DNA of 64,000 nt from Coleophoma eucalyptorum (lineage: Eukaryota > Ascomycota > Leotiomycetes > Helotiales > Dermateaceae). The stretch lies in contig JALRME010000025.1 in NCBI GenBank assembly GCA_026120035.1, positions 587,717-651,716 on the forward strand. Direction: 5' to 3'. Positions 23,468 through 36,394 of the stretch are shown here, one piece after another (positions within the stretch are counted from its first letter, which is position 1; every line of letters begins with the position of its first letter). The notes under the pieces were generated by a model, which had not been told where the DNA came from, did not search any database, and saw only the letters and a program-made list of their open reading frames with translations. Both the position numbers and the translations under genes were made by a program.

Positions 23468-24568
23468 ATGCCTCCATTTTGTCGCTCTCAGAACATCCCC
23501 GAGATTATCTATGGGACAGCATTCAAATCTGACAAGAGCAAAACACTTGTAGAGGCTGCTCTCAACGCCGGCTTTAGAGCAATCGACACAGCAGGTAGCA
23601 AGTCTACATATCGAGAAGAGCTGGTTGGAGAAGGCATTGCAGCAGCGCTGGCCACGGGAACGTTCCAGCGTAGCGATCTATTTGTGTGTACCCCATGTTT
23701 TGGTATCTCTTTGCTGCTCCATAACGCTTACATGCGAAGATTTCGTTTCATGCTCTACGTGTAATAATCCATAAACCGCTAACTAGAGAGCAAATAACTA
23801 CCTCAGATCCAGACAAAGTTCTCACCGTTTAAGTCAGGCAGAAATCCAGCCATATACCCGTATGAGTATACAAAGAGTATCCCGGAGCAAGTAGCGCAGT
23901 CGATCGAGTCGTCGCTTGACAGCCTGGGCGTTACTTATATCGACTCGCTTGTCTTGCATTCGCTTTACCCAGATATCCAAGACACTTTAACGGCCTGGAA
24001 AGCGATGGAGGCTTCAGTGCCATCTAAAGTAAAATCTCTCGGTCTCTCTAATGCTGATCTTGAGTCGATTCGCCAAGTCTATGAGGTAGCTACTATTAAG
24101 CCTAGTGCCGTCCAAAATCGCTTTGTTCAAGATACGGCTGATCGGCCCAACCCAGCATTTCCTCCTGATTTGCCATATCCTATCGTTCCTTTTGACAGGG
24201 ATGTTCGTGAGTACTGCCGGCAGCATAATATAGCTTACGCACCGTGGGGCATGCTGTGGGGAAGTCTGGACGTTCTTGAAGGCCCTAGCCAGCTGATGTC
24301 CAAGGCTGGGAGAGAACTCGGTATCTCAAGAGAAATTGTGTGCTATGCACTTGTGAGAAGCTTGGGGGGCTGCCAAATGAGTCTTTTGTGCGGTACGTCC
24401 AATGAAGGGAGAATGAACGAGACTCTAGAAGGGCTCACCAAGGTGAAGAAGTATTTGGCAGAGAGTAAGGAGAATGCGGAGAAGTGGCAAGGCTTTGTTA
24501 ATTGCTTGAAGGAAATTGTTGATGGCACCGAAAATGCTAAGGAGGAAATAGAGGAGATGAGCACATGA
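23468..24568 (+). CDS. aldo-keto reductase
   Basis: NAD(P)H-dependent (alpha/beta)8-barrel oxidoreductase of carbonyl compounds. Exons 23468-23683 and 23807-24568 join in phase to 325 residues, the usual AKR size. The catalytic tetrad can be placed: Asp in FRAIDTAG, Tyr in STYREELVGEG, Lys in IQTKFSP and His in SLVLHS. Later family stretches are VKSLGLSNADL and CQMSLLCGTSN, replacing the more usual NADPH-contact motif. The Tyr motif lacks the common YGNE context, suggesting a divergent fungal clade (YDL124W-like). Substrate unknown. Confidence 0.9.
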
Positions 24569-26071
24569 TAGAGCTTAATGAATTAATACTGGGACAAATT
24601 CTGGGACGTTGTAATTTGGTGTCAACTATAGCTTGGTTTATTAGTGTCTCATCTTTGGGCAGTAGTTCGAGCGCAGAAGAAGACTAAGAGTATAGAGTTC
24701 CGAGAAAATGCAATTTGACTAGTATGGGAGAGCTCAAACTAGTCGTTGATTCTATACTATACTATAAAACGGATTCATCTCATAGCATTTCAAACATTGG
24801 CATATTCTTGTCAATCCTACCCCGAGGATTTAAACTTTGATTCTTCCAGAATATTAAGTATTCAGTTGCATTATTGTTCATTTCACGCCTTAGAAGTTCA
24901 TTATATGTACACTGTCTTTCACAAGCCCAAGTAGGAAGGAAGGCCGTATGCCTTAGCATGACATAAAGAAGACAAATCAGGATGTTGTTTTCTACATTCT
25001 TAGGAGTTTTAGAGCTATTTGCTACTGATATGATCTAGAAGTCTGAATATTTGTGTGATTGTAGTGGCATCGGCTTGTACTGAAAGCTTTGTCAGGTAAC
25101 ATGGGTCAACATAAATATGTCCTAAGTCATGAAAAAGCTGGTCACAACTTTCATAAGTAGACTAAAACATACTGTCCTCTTGGCATATCTACAAAGTAAT
25201 TGAATTCACTGAACACTGTCAAGGTTGGATACTCAGATGAGGTAAGCCGACTTTTGACTCCAATATCTAAATTGGAGCAATAATCTTACTTCTGGAATAG
25301 TACTTGATTCTATGACTCCTTGCTTGATAAATTTTGAAAATATTCCAATCAATTCATATCTATTCTAGACTTCGTACGTAAATCTGCCTGCTGTAAATCT
25401 TGCAACGCTAGTTGGAGCTGCAGCCAACACCATTTCATCCGATGACCTTGCAAACAAATGCACCATCATGGTTGTTCTGACGGTATATCGGACCGACTAC
25501 GACCATATCCAAGCTGCAATATCAATTCCTCATCGCCATGCTATGATGGCACTCTGTGTCGCTCCCAGCCCGATCTTCTGTAAAGTTGGGTTTCACTGCT
25601 TCTTACTACCCAACCATTATCAAGGGGGCTATCAAGGGAGCCCCAGATAGTTTCCTATGGCGAGACACTGCTGTTTTTTAGTGAGAAATGCATGCTGTTC
25701 TGCAATTACATCTTGATGTTAACGTTACATTGTCCAGGTGAAGCAACTCGAAACACAGGGTATGGAGCCCGTAATACAAGGTAGCTGCAGAACCATGTTT
25801 TTTGATAGAGTGTTTTGAGTCAGACTTTAGGGTGCGTATTCTGCAATGAAGCTATGTAGCTGCATCTAGACTTCACGATAGCAAAGAAGCAGGAAGTAGT
25901 TTATCAATATCAGGTGTAAATTTATCTCTCGAGACCGCATTGAGCTCCGGTACAGCCACCCGACTTCTTCAGTAAAACAAGGAGTGAGTCTCTCTAAAGA
26001 CCCCAATCCATCTTCTACTGTGACAGTTTTCAACACTTGAGCGCGTTTCAACTCCTGTGCGATAAATTAGA
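24569..26071. other. intergenic, no supported gene
   Basis: About 1.5 kb of AT-rich DNA. A 25380-25650 stretch translates to a protein-like segment (LATLVGAAANTIS) but extends into no recognised family. Confidence 0.45.
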
Positions 26072-27171
26072 ATGGATACCGAAGAAGAGCCCTTTCTAGG
26101 TGATGTCGACTCGCGTAACAGTTCCCAAAAATCTCTACATGAAAAGCCGACTAATAAAAAAAGGAAATGGATTTCAATACTCAGCAATGACAATTTGAAG
26201 TATACATTTTCCCTGAACTCGGTTGCTATTATGAACGCAGTTGCGATTGCGGCTAGTATTTATTGTTATTATGCCACATGGGAAAAACGTCTTGCGATTG
26301 ATCGTTACTGCCCTGAAATTCCATACTATAAGTAAGCTATGATACTTTTCACTTGAGTCCTCATATTTTTTTTTCTTTAATAAAAGCTATGTCCGTACTT
26401 ATATCTCTTAGCACCGGCGACTTCGTCCCTTCAGTGGTAACAGCAGCCATATGATTGCCATGGTAATAGTCCTTTTGGTGGGGAGCTTGGCACAGCGGAG
26501 TTGAATAGGGCCTGGGAAGAACTGAAAATTCGTATGGACCCAGTTCGAATGCATGCTAGATTACTCATAATGATGGTGTTGTTTAATAGATGAGGTTATC
26601 CGTGTCACAAACGACGACCTTGAACGCGTTTATGCCTACCATCCAAACTTCTTGAAACTGAAGAATGGAGGGTATATGGGAATCATGAGGGTGTTCTACG
26701 AAATTCATTGTTTGGTAAGACGACACAATTTTCTCGTTGAAAGAAATGCGTAGATTGTTGATTTCATTAAGACTGGACAAAACGAGAGTGGAAAGTAGAG
26801 CGTCCAGAGATGATGGATCACTTAGGTACGCCAGATTCTACTTTCAAATCAAATACAAGATGACATGCAATGTGTTTAAGACTAATAAAGGAATCCATCC
26901 AGATTACTGCTTGATGATACTACGATATGGTGCTACATGTAGAGCTGACCCCACTGTGGGCACTCTGTATTGGGGTCACGAAAATGGAAATAGACTGGAT
27001 GCCACGCATTCTTATGCGAAGTGTAAAAGCCTGGAGAACAGGCTTATTCCTCGACGGTTGAAGATTGACAACGGGTTTGGTGAAGAACCCGTCACGCCTA
27101 ATGGTCTGCGTGTAGATGTTATCTTGAACGATAATCTACATACTATCACTACACTAGGGGAAAAGGACTGA
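26072..27171 (+). pseudogene. UstYa-like (DUF3328) protein, probably broken
   Basis: DUF3328/UstYa proteins are single-pass membrane oxidases used in fungal cyclic-peptide and other secondary pathways. Exon 1 (26072-26331) encodes a polar N-terminus and one membrane segment (SVAIMNAVAIAASIYCYY). Exon 2 (from about 26412) has PATSSLQW and GTAELNRAWEEL, but a TAA at 26438-26440 interrupts it and it does not join exon 1 in phase. Exon 3 (26590-26714) has VIRVTNDDLERVYAYHPNF and the first motif as YEIHC; the last part has the second motif as HPDYC, then MILRYGATCRADPTVGTL and THSYAKC. Both copies of the family's HxxHC motif thus have one His replaced by Tyr. Junctions between 26714 and 26881 could not be resolved. 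Confidence 0.72.
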
Positions 27172-27282
27172 TTGAGTAGATTAAACATAATCAAATGAGT
27201 TTTTTTCAGATCAAACATTGAAATATTCAAAAAAGAAAACAAAGTTTTGTTTTTAAATGATGTTGATATTCTCTTAACTAAC

Positions 27283-27603
27283 TGTTGGAATATCGTTATA
27301 TCACCTACACGTGATCACAACATTATCATACGGTAGATATATAAGGGTATATCACAATATCCCTACATATACATATATTTATAATATCGACGTACCATAC
27401 GTATGTACATATACGTGCAAGGAGGCAATCACATATACAATACTACATATCGTAGGGAGGTTGGATCAATACCCTATTGGGGTACTTATACGACCTCCAT
27501 AACGCTCACTTATAAGGAACATCTATGTTTTACCTCACCATTTTGACCTGTCTATTATAGCTACAGTTGAAATAAGAGGTATATAGATCAACCAACACCA
27601 ACA
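27283..27603 (+). mobile_element. solo LTR, family A, copy 1
   Basis: 321 bp starting TGTTGGAATATCG and ending CCAACACCAACA, flanked by an exact 5-bp duplication CTAAC (27278-27282 and 27604-27608). It is similar over most of its length to 45803-46109 and, inverted, to 34923-35226 and 63786-64000. Shared parts include ACGACCTCCAT, CATTTTGACCTG and AAATAAGAGGTATATAGATC. No internal retrotransposon sequence flanks it, so it is a solo LTR left by recombination. Confidence 0.93.
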
Positions 27604-29873
27604 CTAACATTGTTACTGTGGATATACTCAATTTTGCAGTTTCCACAAAGCGGTGTTTGTTGTGGTGGTAAATCCTACAGAAATATGAAAAACATTTTAC
27701 TGCGTTGTCTTCTCCTTGCAGCAAATCAGGACAGGTCTCTCGTCAACGTCTATTTCCTATCTTAGTGCCATTCCCAACCACTAGAGACATGAAGCCTGTG
27801 ATAGTTGCACATCAGAATTTTCTTCTGATTCATGTCCTCTCAAAAATTTTCCGAGGTTCGGAGTATAGTTCGTTTCAGCTGCAGGACGAGGATCGTCGAA
27901 TTACAATGCTGCTTGTAATATCTTCTGAAATGCGGATGTCACAACCTACATCGCCGCTACTAATTGCGTTTTGTTATTCTATATGACGTGCTATTTTATT
28001 GTGCTGGCACTGCATGGTCATAGGTACAGCACGACATTTTCCAGCTTGTAGTCCAGCGATATGGTTTGGAATGGAAGGTGGATGGTGAAAGAGGTCATTG
28101 GCAGATGAAAGCCGTTGCTATGCGATGAAGATCAGTGGAGATGGCCTCTGAAGTATCATATGGCAGTGAGAGTCATCGTGTCTGCAATGCAGCCTGTGGC
28201 CATAACATGAAAGAGATAGAGTTGTTGCAATGGTGAGAAAGTAAACTCATACAAGGGGCATTTTAAAGTGATTTAGCATGCCTGTCTTTTGTGGCAGGGA
28301 AGCTGCAGGGGGATGCTGCGGGGAGTGTAGGGGGTAGAGGAGCCGAGAGCGGCAAAGAATAGTACGAACAAACCCCGCAGCTCCCCACTTAGAAAGCCAA
28401 TTTCTCGGCGCCACATACATGCCGCAACTTCTGGGCGATACACGCCTGGGCTAAGCAGTACAACACGAGTGGGTTTGAGATAAAGAGGTGGAATGACGAG
28501 GAGTTTCTGTGAATGTGAATTTATACAATATAATTCATAACCCTAGCAAGGAGTAGAACATATCAGATGATTTTGGAGAAACAACTAGAATGGTACTAGG
28601 CTGCAGGATTTCATCCCTTCCTTATAACCTTTTAGTCTTTATTCTTTGAATATATGCGTTCACTTTAAAAGTACACTTATTTTACTGTTCTATTCCTTTT
28701 AACTTCATTTTAAATAATAAATATTCAAACGAGTGCTTTGATACCTATACTTTAAGGCCTTGTAAGTGTTATATTTTATCTCTAATATGTCAAATGTTCG
28801 GTAGTGCCAGGCTGGTATATGTAGAGGCAATTAACCCATAGAGAATCCAATCCATACCTCTTTGTCACTCCCACGGCTTCAAGTACGGGTTTGGGCAGTC
28901 TTCCCCCCCCCCCCATATAACCTAGAGTGGTATATTTGATTACCCAAGACTGGCCTTCAATAGGTATTGGTTTCCTGACTGGGTGTTTCCTTAATGCAGT
29001 TGAGGAGCCTAAAATAGTGGGATTGGTTTGTTAGATTCTCAACGCGTGCAAGCCTTGCCATGCGCCTCTCAGCATATGTTAAGACACCAATCTACTTTAC
29101 TAAGTTCGACCTATCGCCAATGTGTCATACTTCAAGTACTGCGGTTTTTTGGGTGCTATTTGAGAGTCGTTAGCTTGTAGTCAATGGATCACTCCTATGG
29201 CCGGGATGTCATAGGCTAGCTAGTTTTCCTCATATCCCCACAACGGGATTAAATAACTGCTTGAGGGTTAGATGGCACTAACCCAGCTCTGTGGAATCTA
29301 TTCTAAGCATTCCGGGCTTTCATTGACAGAAGTATCGCAACCTAGAACGCTAGAAAGAATTCAATATCAGAAATATAGTTAACGTAAGCCTTGACAAAAG
29401 TTCGGTTTGTTGACTGTACGCTCATTTTAATACACTAAAACGTCCAACGTCAAGTTGTTGAGTTAAGTGAGAAGAGTGAGCAGGTAATTTAAGAGTTATA
29501 ATGATATGAGCTCCACAATACCCCTAGGGTTTGGTTGATTCGTAGCTTTCGTGTCCATCAAGTACTAATATCCGATATATGGATCTTGACAAGGATAGCA
29601 GGGTTAAACAGATCTGAAGTATAACTAAATATCTAATTATCACGATAGGTAGAAAACCTTTAGAAGTGAGAAGTTGAGGAAATGCTTGTTGTAAAATAGC
29701 AATACGAAAAGTGCGTGCCCCTACCCGAAAATCTAAAGTCATTGATTTTAAACATACTCGCAGAGTTACTAGAGAAGGTGTGGGAACCTACGGTTGCCAT
29801 GTAATTGCACTATTGGTAACGGAAATATTTTCCCTTTGTGAAGGATATGATCCCTTCAAAAGGATCAATCAAG
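27604..29873. other. intergenic, gene-free
   Basis: About 2.3 kb with a 12-C homopolymer (28903-28914) and no recognisable gene. Open frames at 27705-27986 and 29711-29968 show no family features. Confidence 0.5.
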
Positions 29874-31138
29874 TCACACAATCCCACTATCCCAAACACC
29901 CTCCTTCACACATACCTCAACATATTCTTCAAAAGATCTCGATGGCCTCCCTAACAGCCTTGGTATAGTATTATTAGTCCTTTCTTCAGCCCCCTCCCGA
30001 ATCGCTGTATCCAACTGGGCTAACACTATAGCATAATCATCCGGCAGCCCCGCCTCACTTATACCAGCTGCTAACTCGGCTTCGGTGATATTTTCATGTA
30101 TTATCTTGCGGCCTAGAGCATCACTTAATATCCTCGCGATCTATCGCTTGTCAGCCCATGTCACTTCATCATTTAACCAATTATTAGATAATACTAAGGG
30201 TGATGGGGGGGAGGTGGGGGAGGTTAGAGAATGCTCACATACCATATCATAAGAGAGCAATTGCGGACCAAGAAGGAGGTGTGTGGTGTTATGAGGAGTT
30301 TCGTCTGTAAGAGCTCGGAAAGCGACTTCTGCCACTTCATCTGCTGATAAGAAGGGAACTTTCCCGGACCCGGAAGCGGTGATTATCCGATTTTCATCCC
30401 GGATAGTATCTACATGTTGCATCTCGGAAAAATTTTCTGTGAGCTCGTCCGTCAGTCAGCCAGCCATCATTAGTCAACAGGAAAATCAGCCAGGCGCTAC
30501 CAGTCAGTTAAACTAAAAGAAAAAAAACCCATCAATATTAAATAATATCCTACATAACACATCTCTTGAGTAGGAGCACTTTAAAAATAATGAGAAAGGG
30601 AAAGACACCATAGGAAGGAAATAGAAGTGATAGTGATAGTGATAAAACATACCCATGAACCATGTCGACCTCAAAATCCCCCAATCCACCCCAACACTCT
30701 TCACATAATCTCCAATCCTCCCTAGCAAAGGCCCATCTCCAACCTCCAACACACTCCCACTAAGAAACACCAGTCTCTTCACACCATTCTGGACCGCCAG
30801 ATCAACTAGCTCCTTAATCGGGGGGAAACCATCTAGAAATGGAGGGGCAACTAGGAATATTGCTGAGATTGGAGGTAGGCCTTCTGTCTCGTTGCAGATA
30901 CTGAAGGGGTTAATGAAGGTGCTACGGTCTTGCCAGTTGAATTTAACTTTGAGTCCTGTCGCTGTGTTTGTCTCAGCGCTAGAGGTGCTAGCAATGCTGG
31001 TGAACGGGACGCTAGGAGGATGTGATATTTCTGCAGTGGATTGCATGTAGAGTCTGAGTTGGCGAGAGAGAGCTTCCTCGCGATACGGGAAGAGATCTTG
31101 CCTGTGCCGGCGAGAAGGAGAATGGTAGTTGCAGCCAT
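29874..31138 (-). pseudogene. EasG/FgaFS-like NmrA-family reductase with a frameshift
   Basis: NmrA-like NAD(P)-binding reductase closest, from memory, to the festuclavine/agroclavine dehydrogenase group of ergot-alkaloid type pathways, although such homologues occur widely. Exons 31138-30653, 30436-30243 and 30140-29874. The N-terminus has ILLLAGTGKISSRIARKL and ILLASRS; later come FNWQDRSTFINPF, PPISAIFLVAPPFLD, GVKRLVFLSGS, WFMENFSE, SGSGKVPFLSADEVAEVAF, HLLLGPQLLSYD and GRPSRSFEEYVE. ILLASRS and FNWQD are in different frames, with net one base missing (or two extra) between them. The only splicing rescue I find is a 44-nt intron with a poor GTTCAC donor. Everything else is open, so the damage may be recent, a sequencing error, or absent if that intron is used. 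Confidence 0.78.
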
Positions 31139-31811
31139 TGATTCTGTGAATCTTTCTTCCAAATCACCTTATCTCTAGTTCCTCTTCTTCAAAACTTGAA
31201 TATGTTGTATAGTGCCTCTAAACTAAGCTCCGGGTGCGATGAATTTCATGGAGATTAAGAGATTCAAGAGCGCTAGGGACATTTGAGCTAAATAGATGTC
31301 ACGGGAGCCGGTCACAAGCGGCAGTATTTGTGAATAACCTAATAGACTTCCCTTTTCCTTCTTTTTACTATATTCGTAGATTTGCGTCACTGGCAATTAA
31401 CTACTCGTATGATCGACCAGTTTGATAGGAGTCTCGTACGTACTAAAAGACATACCGTTCTATGATGGAGAATACGGCAATAGCGGCCGTGATTGTAGGA
31501 TGCTGCAGGGGAACATAAAGAAAATTTATTAACGAGAGGTTATTACTTTTATCGTTTCGCGACCCTTTGATAACTTATACTTATAAAAATAGGTGGAGAA
31601 GAGCATAATATGTTTCAGTTGAAACTTTCAGCTGTAGAATAGGAGATAAATATGTTCGATAGAAAACTAAGCCGATTGAAATGGAGGAATTTTATTACGG
31701 GAGTGGCGAATAAGCTGGTGACATTCATATTATATAGTCAAATTTTCTGTCTAATCTCGTGTATCATGCGGAATACATGATGAAGAAACCCGATTACATT
31801 GCCTGTTATTC

Positions 31812-32417
31812 CTAGTGGTTGATACACACAGATGCCATAGCAAGAAATGCTTCCATTTGAGATTGAAGATCCAGCCACTCATTCATGTCAATATACTTGA
31901 GCACTTTAGATGCCCACTCGTGCTGCTTTATTAGTTGTTGTATCCTTAGATACTTGCAAAGTCTCTTAGCATTCTTCACGTCAGCTTTAGCAAGCTAGAT
32001 ACGTCCGGACAAGTCTTCTAAGACTAGTTCAATATGTAATCAAGCATCTTGAAGGCGGCCCTCCATAATCAAAGACCAGAGCAGACTAATACCCGCCTTA
32101 AAGGGAACCGAGTAAAGAATTTTCTCGATATCTTCACCTAGTGTTAGACTCAGATCATAGTGGTTGGATACTTGCACTTGTCCATGAATCGAAGGCACTC
32201 CTCGAAACGACGAATTCCTTTTTATGCAGCACTGTTCTTGCGAGAGAGAGTTTCCATTTGGCATTTTGGATAGCATTAGTGCCATCCACCTGACGGCAGC
32301 CTTTGAATCAGAACCCTTGGGCAAACACATGCAGAAAAGGGTGAGTACCAGCCTCTGTGCTATATCAGTAGTTATAGCCAGAGAGTAGTGTAGAGACCTT
32401 GGGTGAAGTTCCAGCAA
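31812..32417 (-). pseudogene. decayed coding frame of unknown family
   Basis: One frame stays protein-like for ~200 codons but is interrupted by TGA (about 32037) and TAG (about 31995). Both are one C-to-T step from Arg or Gln codons. Segments include LGEDIEKILYSVPFKAGIS, LWSLIMEGRLQDA, KNAKRLCKYLRIQQLIKQHE and MNEWLDLQSQMEAFLAMA, a helical, leucine-rich pattern. No start with a good context was found. I do not recognise the family. Confidence 0.45.
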
Positions 32418-33642
32418 TAACTTTCGATACTATCTTTACAAGATTGTATACGGTGCAATACTATTACATTTCTAGCTATGTGTGAAATAGGTACCGCCTC
32501 GCTTTAGAAAAAGGAACACGGTCTATTGTAATATGAACCTTATTAATACTCGTAGATGTGCGAGAGATGAACGACTTCAATACATCAAAAACGTTTAGCC
32601 TCGAACTCCCAAGCGTATGTGACAAGACCAAACTCTTTGAATGCCTATTAACATATCCATGTGTGAGCATTTCATACGGATATATAATAGTCTTTGATTT
32701 ACCGTACGTTAGCGCTCTCTCGCTGACTATTCAATGCAGCTCGGAACGCAGTAAAAATCTAACCAGCCATATTCCTGATCTCTGGAATCGGCCTATCAGT
32801 GCGGCCCCTCTCGTTAAAGGATTGTAGAAGCCCCGAGGGAAAATGTCCCACGTCACGCATACCCTTCATATGTGGAGTCGCCGGATGCACAAGCTCCGAA
32901 TATGTATCTCTGTATCTCAGCTAGGTGGGATAGTTGGAAAACAGTCAGGATAATTCAACACTTATTGTATTACAGTCCCACTATCAGTTGGTTTAAGACA
33001 GCCACTTGTCCCAACTATCGACCTCTCGCCCTTCCTAGAGACTGTGAGTCGGAAGATTTATGCTGTCGGCGTATCAGTGTGTCAAGTATATGTCAAGACG
33101 CCTTAAAAAAAATAAAGCACACGAAAGGCATAAAAGCTAACTTTACTTTGCTGTAAACTCGAGCATTAATTCCGTTTATAGTAAGGCCTCAATCAGAGCT
33201 TGTAGCACTCTACTGCAAGGCAAAAAAAATCATAAGAATAATAGGTAGGTTGCCTTAGTTGGTATTGTAATCAAGAATCGTGTTTCTTAAGGACGCGTAA
33301 CAAGTGCAGGCTGCCAGGTGGAGAGGACCATGTAATCTGGTTCATAGCTGATAAATGCGCATCGATAGAGTTTTACCTACACATGTGTACCAAGACTGTG
33401 ATATTTTGTAAGCGCCTCCTCTTCCGCACCCCGCCTTTATCACTAATCAAGATGATTCCATTGCAAAAAACAGATTAGCAAGCAACCCTGCAGACGGGAG
33501 CCTTATAAGCGCGGAGATTCCCGCTCGAGGTCTACATAAGAGCACAGCATACTTGGAAGAGCGACACGATCTATTTACATCTTTCACCCTTCTTCGCTTC
33601 CAGCTGTTGAATACTTGTACTCGCCTGGCACCACCAACCATC
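32418..33642. other. intergenic, no gene
   Basis: About 1.2 kb. Frames at 32558-32827 and 32872-33156 look random. The last ~100 bp before 33643 is pyrimidine-rich leader-like DNA. Confidence 0.45.
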
Positions 33643-34762
33643 ATGGTTCCTACATCGCAAACAGCGCTTCTCGTCACCGAGATTGGAAAACCGCTCCAAC
33701 TCGTTACTAACCACCCAGTTCCCCAGCCAGGACCGAACCAGGTCCTCCTTAAGGTAAGGACTTAATCAACTGGACTATGACGAGTCTGAATCGCTCCGTC
33801 CTGACTGAGCTGTCTAGGTTACCATTAGCGGAGTTAACCCACACGACCAAAAAGCACGTGACATTGGCCTGTTTATTGCCAACAATCTCCCTGCCGTCAT
33901 TACCAACGATGTTGTCGGTTTTGTAGTAGCCCTAGGCCCTGGTGTTTCACAATATAAACTCGGCGATCGCGTACTCTCCCACGCTGCGTTCCCCCAGGGG
34001 CTTTTCGTTCAGACGGGGCTGCAGGAATACGCCGTCCACGACGTTGGAGCTGGATTCAAAATCCCTGACAGCGTGAGCGATGACGAAGCAGCAACCCTAC
34101 CCACAAACATCATCGCACCCCTATTTGGTCTCTTTGCTCACGATGGAGGGCTTGGAATTCCTGCACCGTGGACGCCAGAAGCCAAGAATTTTGATTATCC
34201 AGGCACGACATTGTTGATTCTCGGCGGTGGGAGCAACAATGGTAAATTTGCGGTGCAGTTGGCTAAACTTGCCGGCATTGGTAAGATTGTTGTTTATGGA
34301 GGACCTGTTGATGAATTAAAAGCATACGGGGCGACGGTCGTACTTGATCGTCATGGCAGCTATGACTCTGCTTTGCAGCGAATCTTACAGGAAGTGGGAG
34401 ATGACTTACTCTACGCTTTCGACCCGATCAATCCACCTGATGGTCAAATTTTAGGACTTAATGCCTTGTCTAGCTCTAGGAAAGGCAAAATGACACGACT
34501 GCTGCCTCTTGGCCCGGTGGACGAAACAAAGGTGGTTGGTAAGAAAGCTGGGTTCGAGCTTATCAATGTCTTCGGAAGTTCTCAAACCAAACCTGATCTT
34601 GCGTATCCTTTCTGGGAGCAAGTACCTCAGTATCTAGTTGAGGGCAAGATCAAGCCGCTATCATTTGCAGTTAAGAAGGGTCTGGCTGCAGAGAACGTAA
34701 ATGAAGTACTTGATCGGTATAGAGATGAAAAGGCTGTCATGAAAACACATATTCATCTTTAG
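33643..34762 (+). CDS. MDR-type enoyl reductase / quinone-oxidoreductase-like protein
   Basis: Medium-chain dehydrogenase/reductase without the classical zinc ligands, of the kind fungi use as trans-acting enoyl reductases (LovC/ToxD-like) in secondary metabolism. Exons 33643-33753 and 33818-34762 join in phase to 351 residues. The GroES-like half has PVPQPGPNQVLLKV, SGVNPHDQKARD and DVVGFVVALGPGVSQYKLGDRV. The Rossmann half has LLILGGGSNNGKFAVQLAKLAG. The C-terminus has GKIKPLSFAVKKGL and the normal final helix. Frame intact. Neighbours include the EasG-like reductase and transporters, which fits a pathway role but does not prove one. Confidence 0.88.
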
Positions 34763-34922
34763 TTCACAGTACCAGGCAATGAATGATAGGTTAAAAAACA
34801 TCTTACAAGGAATTTCGGAATTGGGATAATTTCTATAACCTTCTGTTAATATTAGTATGGATTGTCTATTCAATAGCGTGCGAAGTCCTTCTATAGTGAT
34901 ATTATATTATGATAAATGTAAC

Positions 34923-35226
34923 TCTTGGTTGATCTATACCTCTTATTTGAACTGTAAAAGACAGGTCAAAATTGTAAGGTAAAAAATGTAGATGATTCTT
35001 CTAAGTGAGTGTGATGGAGGTCTAATAGATACTCCTATTGAGTATCGATTCGACCTCCATTACAATAAAATCATGGTGTTTACATCCGAGCACACATAGA
35101 TACACGTATGTGCTGTAATGATATTCCAAATGTATGCATATGTAGGTGGTGTAGCAATATACCCCTACATGCATGCCGTGTAACGATGTTCCAAAGACGT
35201 GCAGGTGATGTAACGATATTCCAACA
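34923..35226 (-). mobile_element. solo LTR, family A, copy 2 (inverted)
   Basis: 304 bp, inverted relative to copy 1; the TGTTGGAATATCG end is at 35226. Flanked by exact GTAAC duplications (34918-34922 and 35227-35231). Its other end reads TCTTGG instead of TGTTGG, a one-base change. Confidence 0.93.
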
Positions 35227-36394
35227 GTAACAATAGTAATTGATTAAGTATAACTAAGTAAATCTTTATTAGTATTAGTAATACCGCATTCTAAATTACA
35301 TCACGGACAATTGACTATCACTTTTACTAATATTAAAGTGACTTTAAAAAGAAAGCAAAAGTGAATTAGAACAATAGAACGATTTTAAGCTATTGATAAT
35401 TTCTACATACCTAATAGTCAAGTAGATTTTATATCATAAAACTACATGTTAGCTTTAAAGCAAGAAAGCGATACTAAGAGAATTAATAGAGATTGGATTG
35501 AACTACCTGTGTCGGTCACGTCGAATGAAAGGGAAGACTGCACAGGAGGTCTATTTTAAGCCTGAGATACTTGGATTCTCTCATTGATCAATATAAGGGT
35601 AATCAAGATATGAGACTATGTACTCATTGATATCACTATACTAAAGGCTAATTCTATAGTACTGGATTGCCATTATATCAGACAGAGCGTTCTAGAAGTC
35701 TCCCAAGTACTGTTATGTGTTGAACTGGTAGGTAGCGATGTCCGTATCACAAGAGTGGTCGTAATATTGGTTGTTTGCAATTATCTAAATTGAAATTACT
35801 CGAAAAATACATATTGTCATATGATGCTTAGTTTGCATCATGTGGTTTGTCATCTATTGTAACCCGGTGACATGAATTTTATTTTCTAACAATTTCTAAT
35901 GTAGAGGAACATATAGTTCTGATTAGGGTCAGAATAGTAAATGCTTAGAAATAGAGATACAAAGTAGTAGTCTATAGCAGCTCCTACGGACCAACTACCA
36001 TAGAATAACGGCTATGATCGATCATACTAACAATTATCGGTACAGAAACTTAAAATAAGATTCTCGAACAAGTACGAAATAAGGGAAAGCCATGTTATAT
36101 CAGGGTTCTCTTGAGTGTGCCTTCAAGTATGATATAAAACAGGCGAACAAGCACTGGGGCCGTGCGCCCGCTCCCCCCACCTTCCTCGGGTTCATTCTGG
36201 TAGAAGTACAGAATAATTGAAGGGGCGGGTTCTCCACTTAAAATGCGCCTTTGCAAGGACTTCATGCTTACTAATATACCAATTAGACTAGCCACGCTGA
36301 CTTGCGATAAATCCGCTGCTTTCTCTCTTTTCATTAAGAAGGACGACATATAAGAGCTTGCTTCCGTTCTTGCCGCTAATTATCCTTAATAATC
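35227..36394. other. intergenic, no gene
   Basis: About 1.2 kb of AT-rich DNA between LTR copy 2 and the MFS gene; nothing recognised. Confidence 0.5.
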
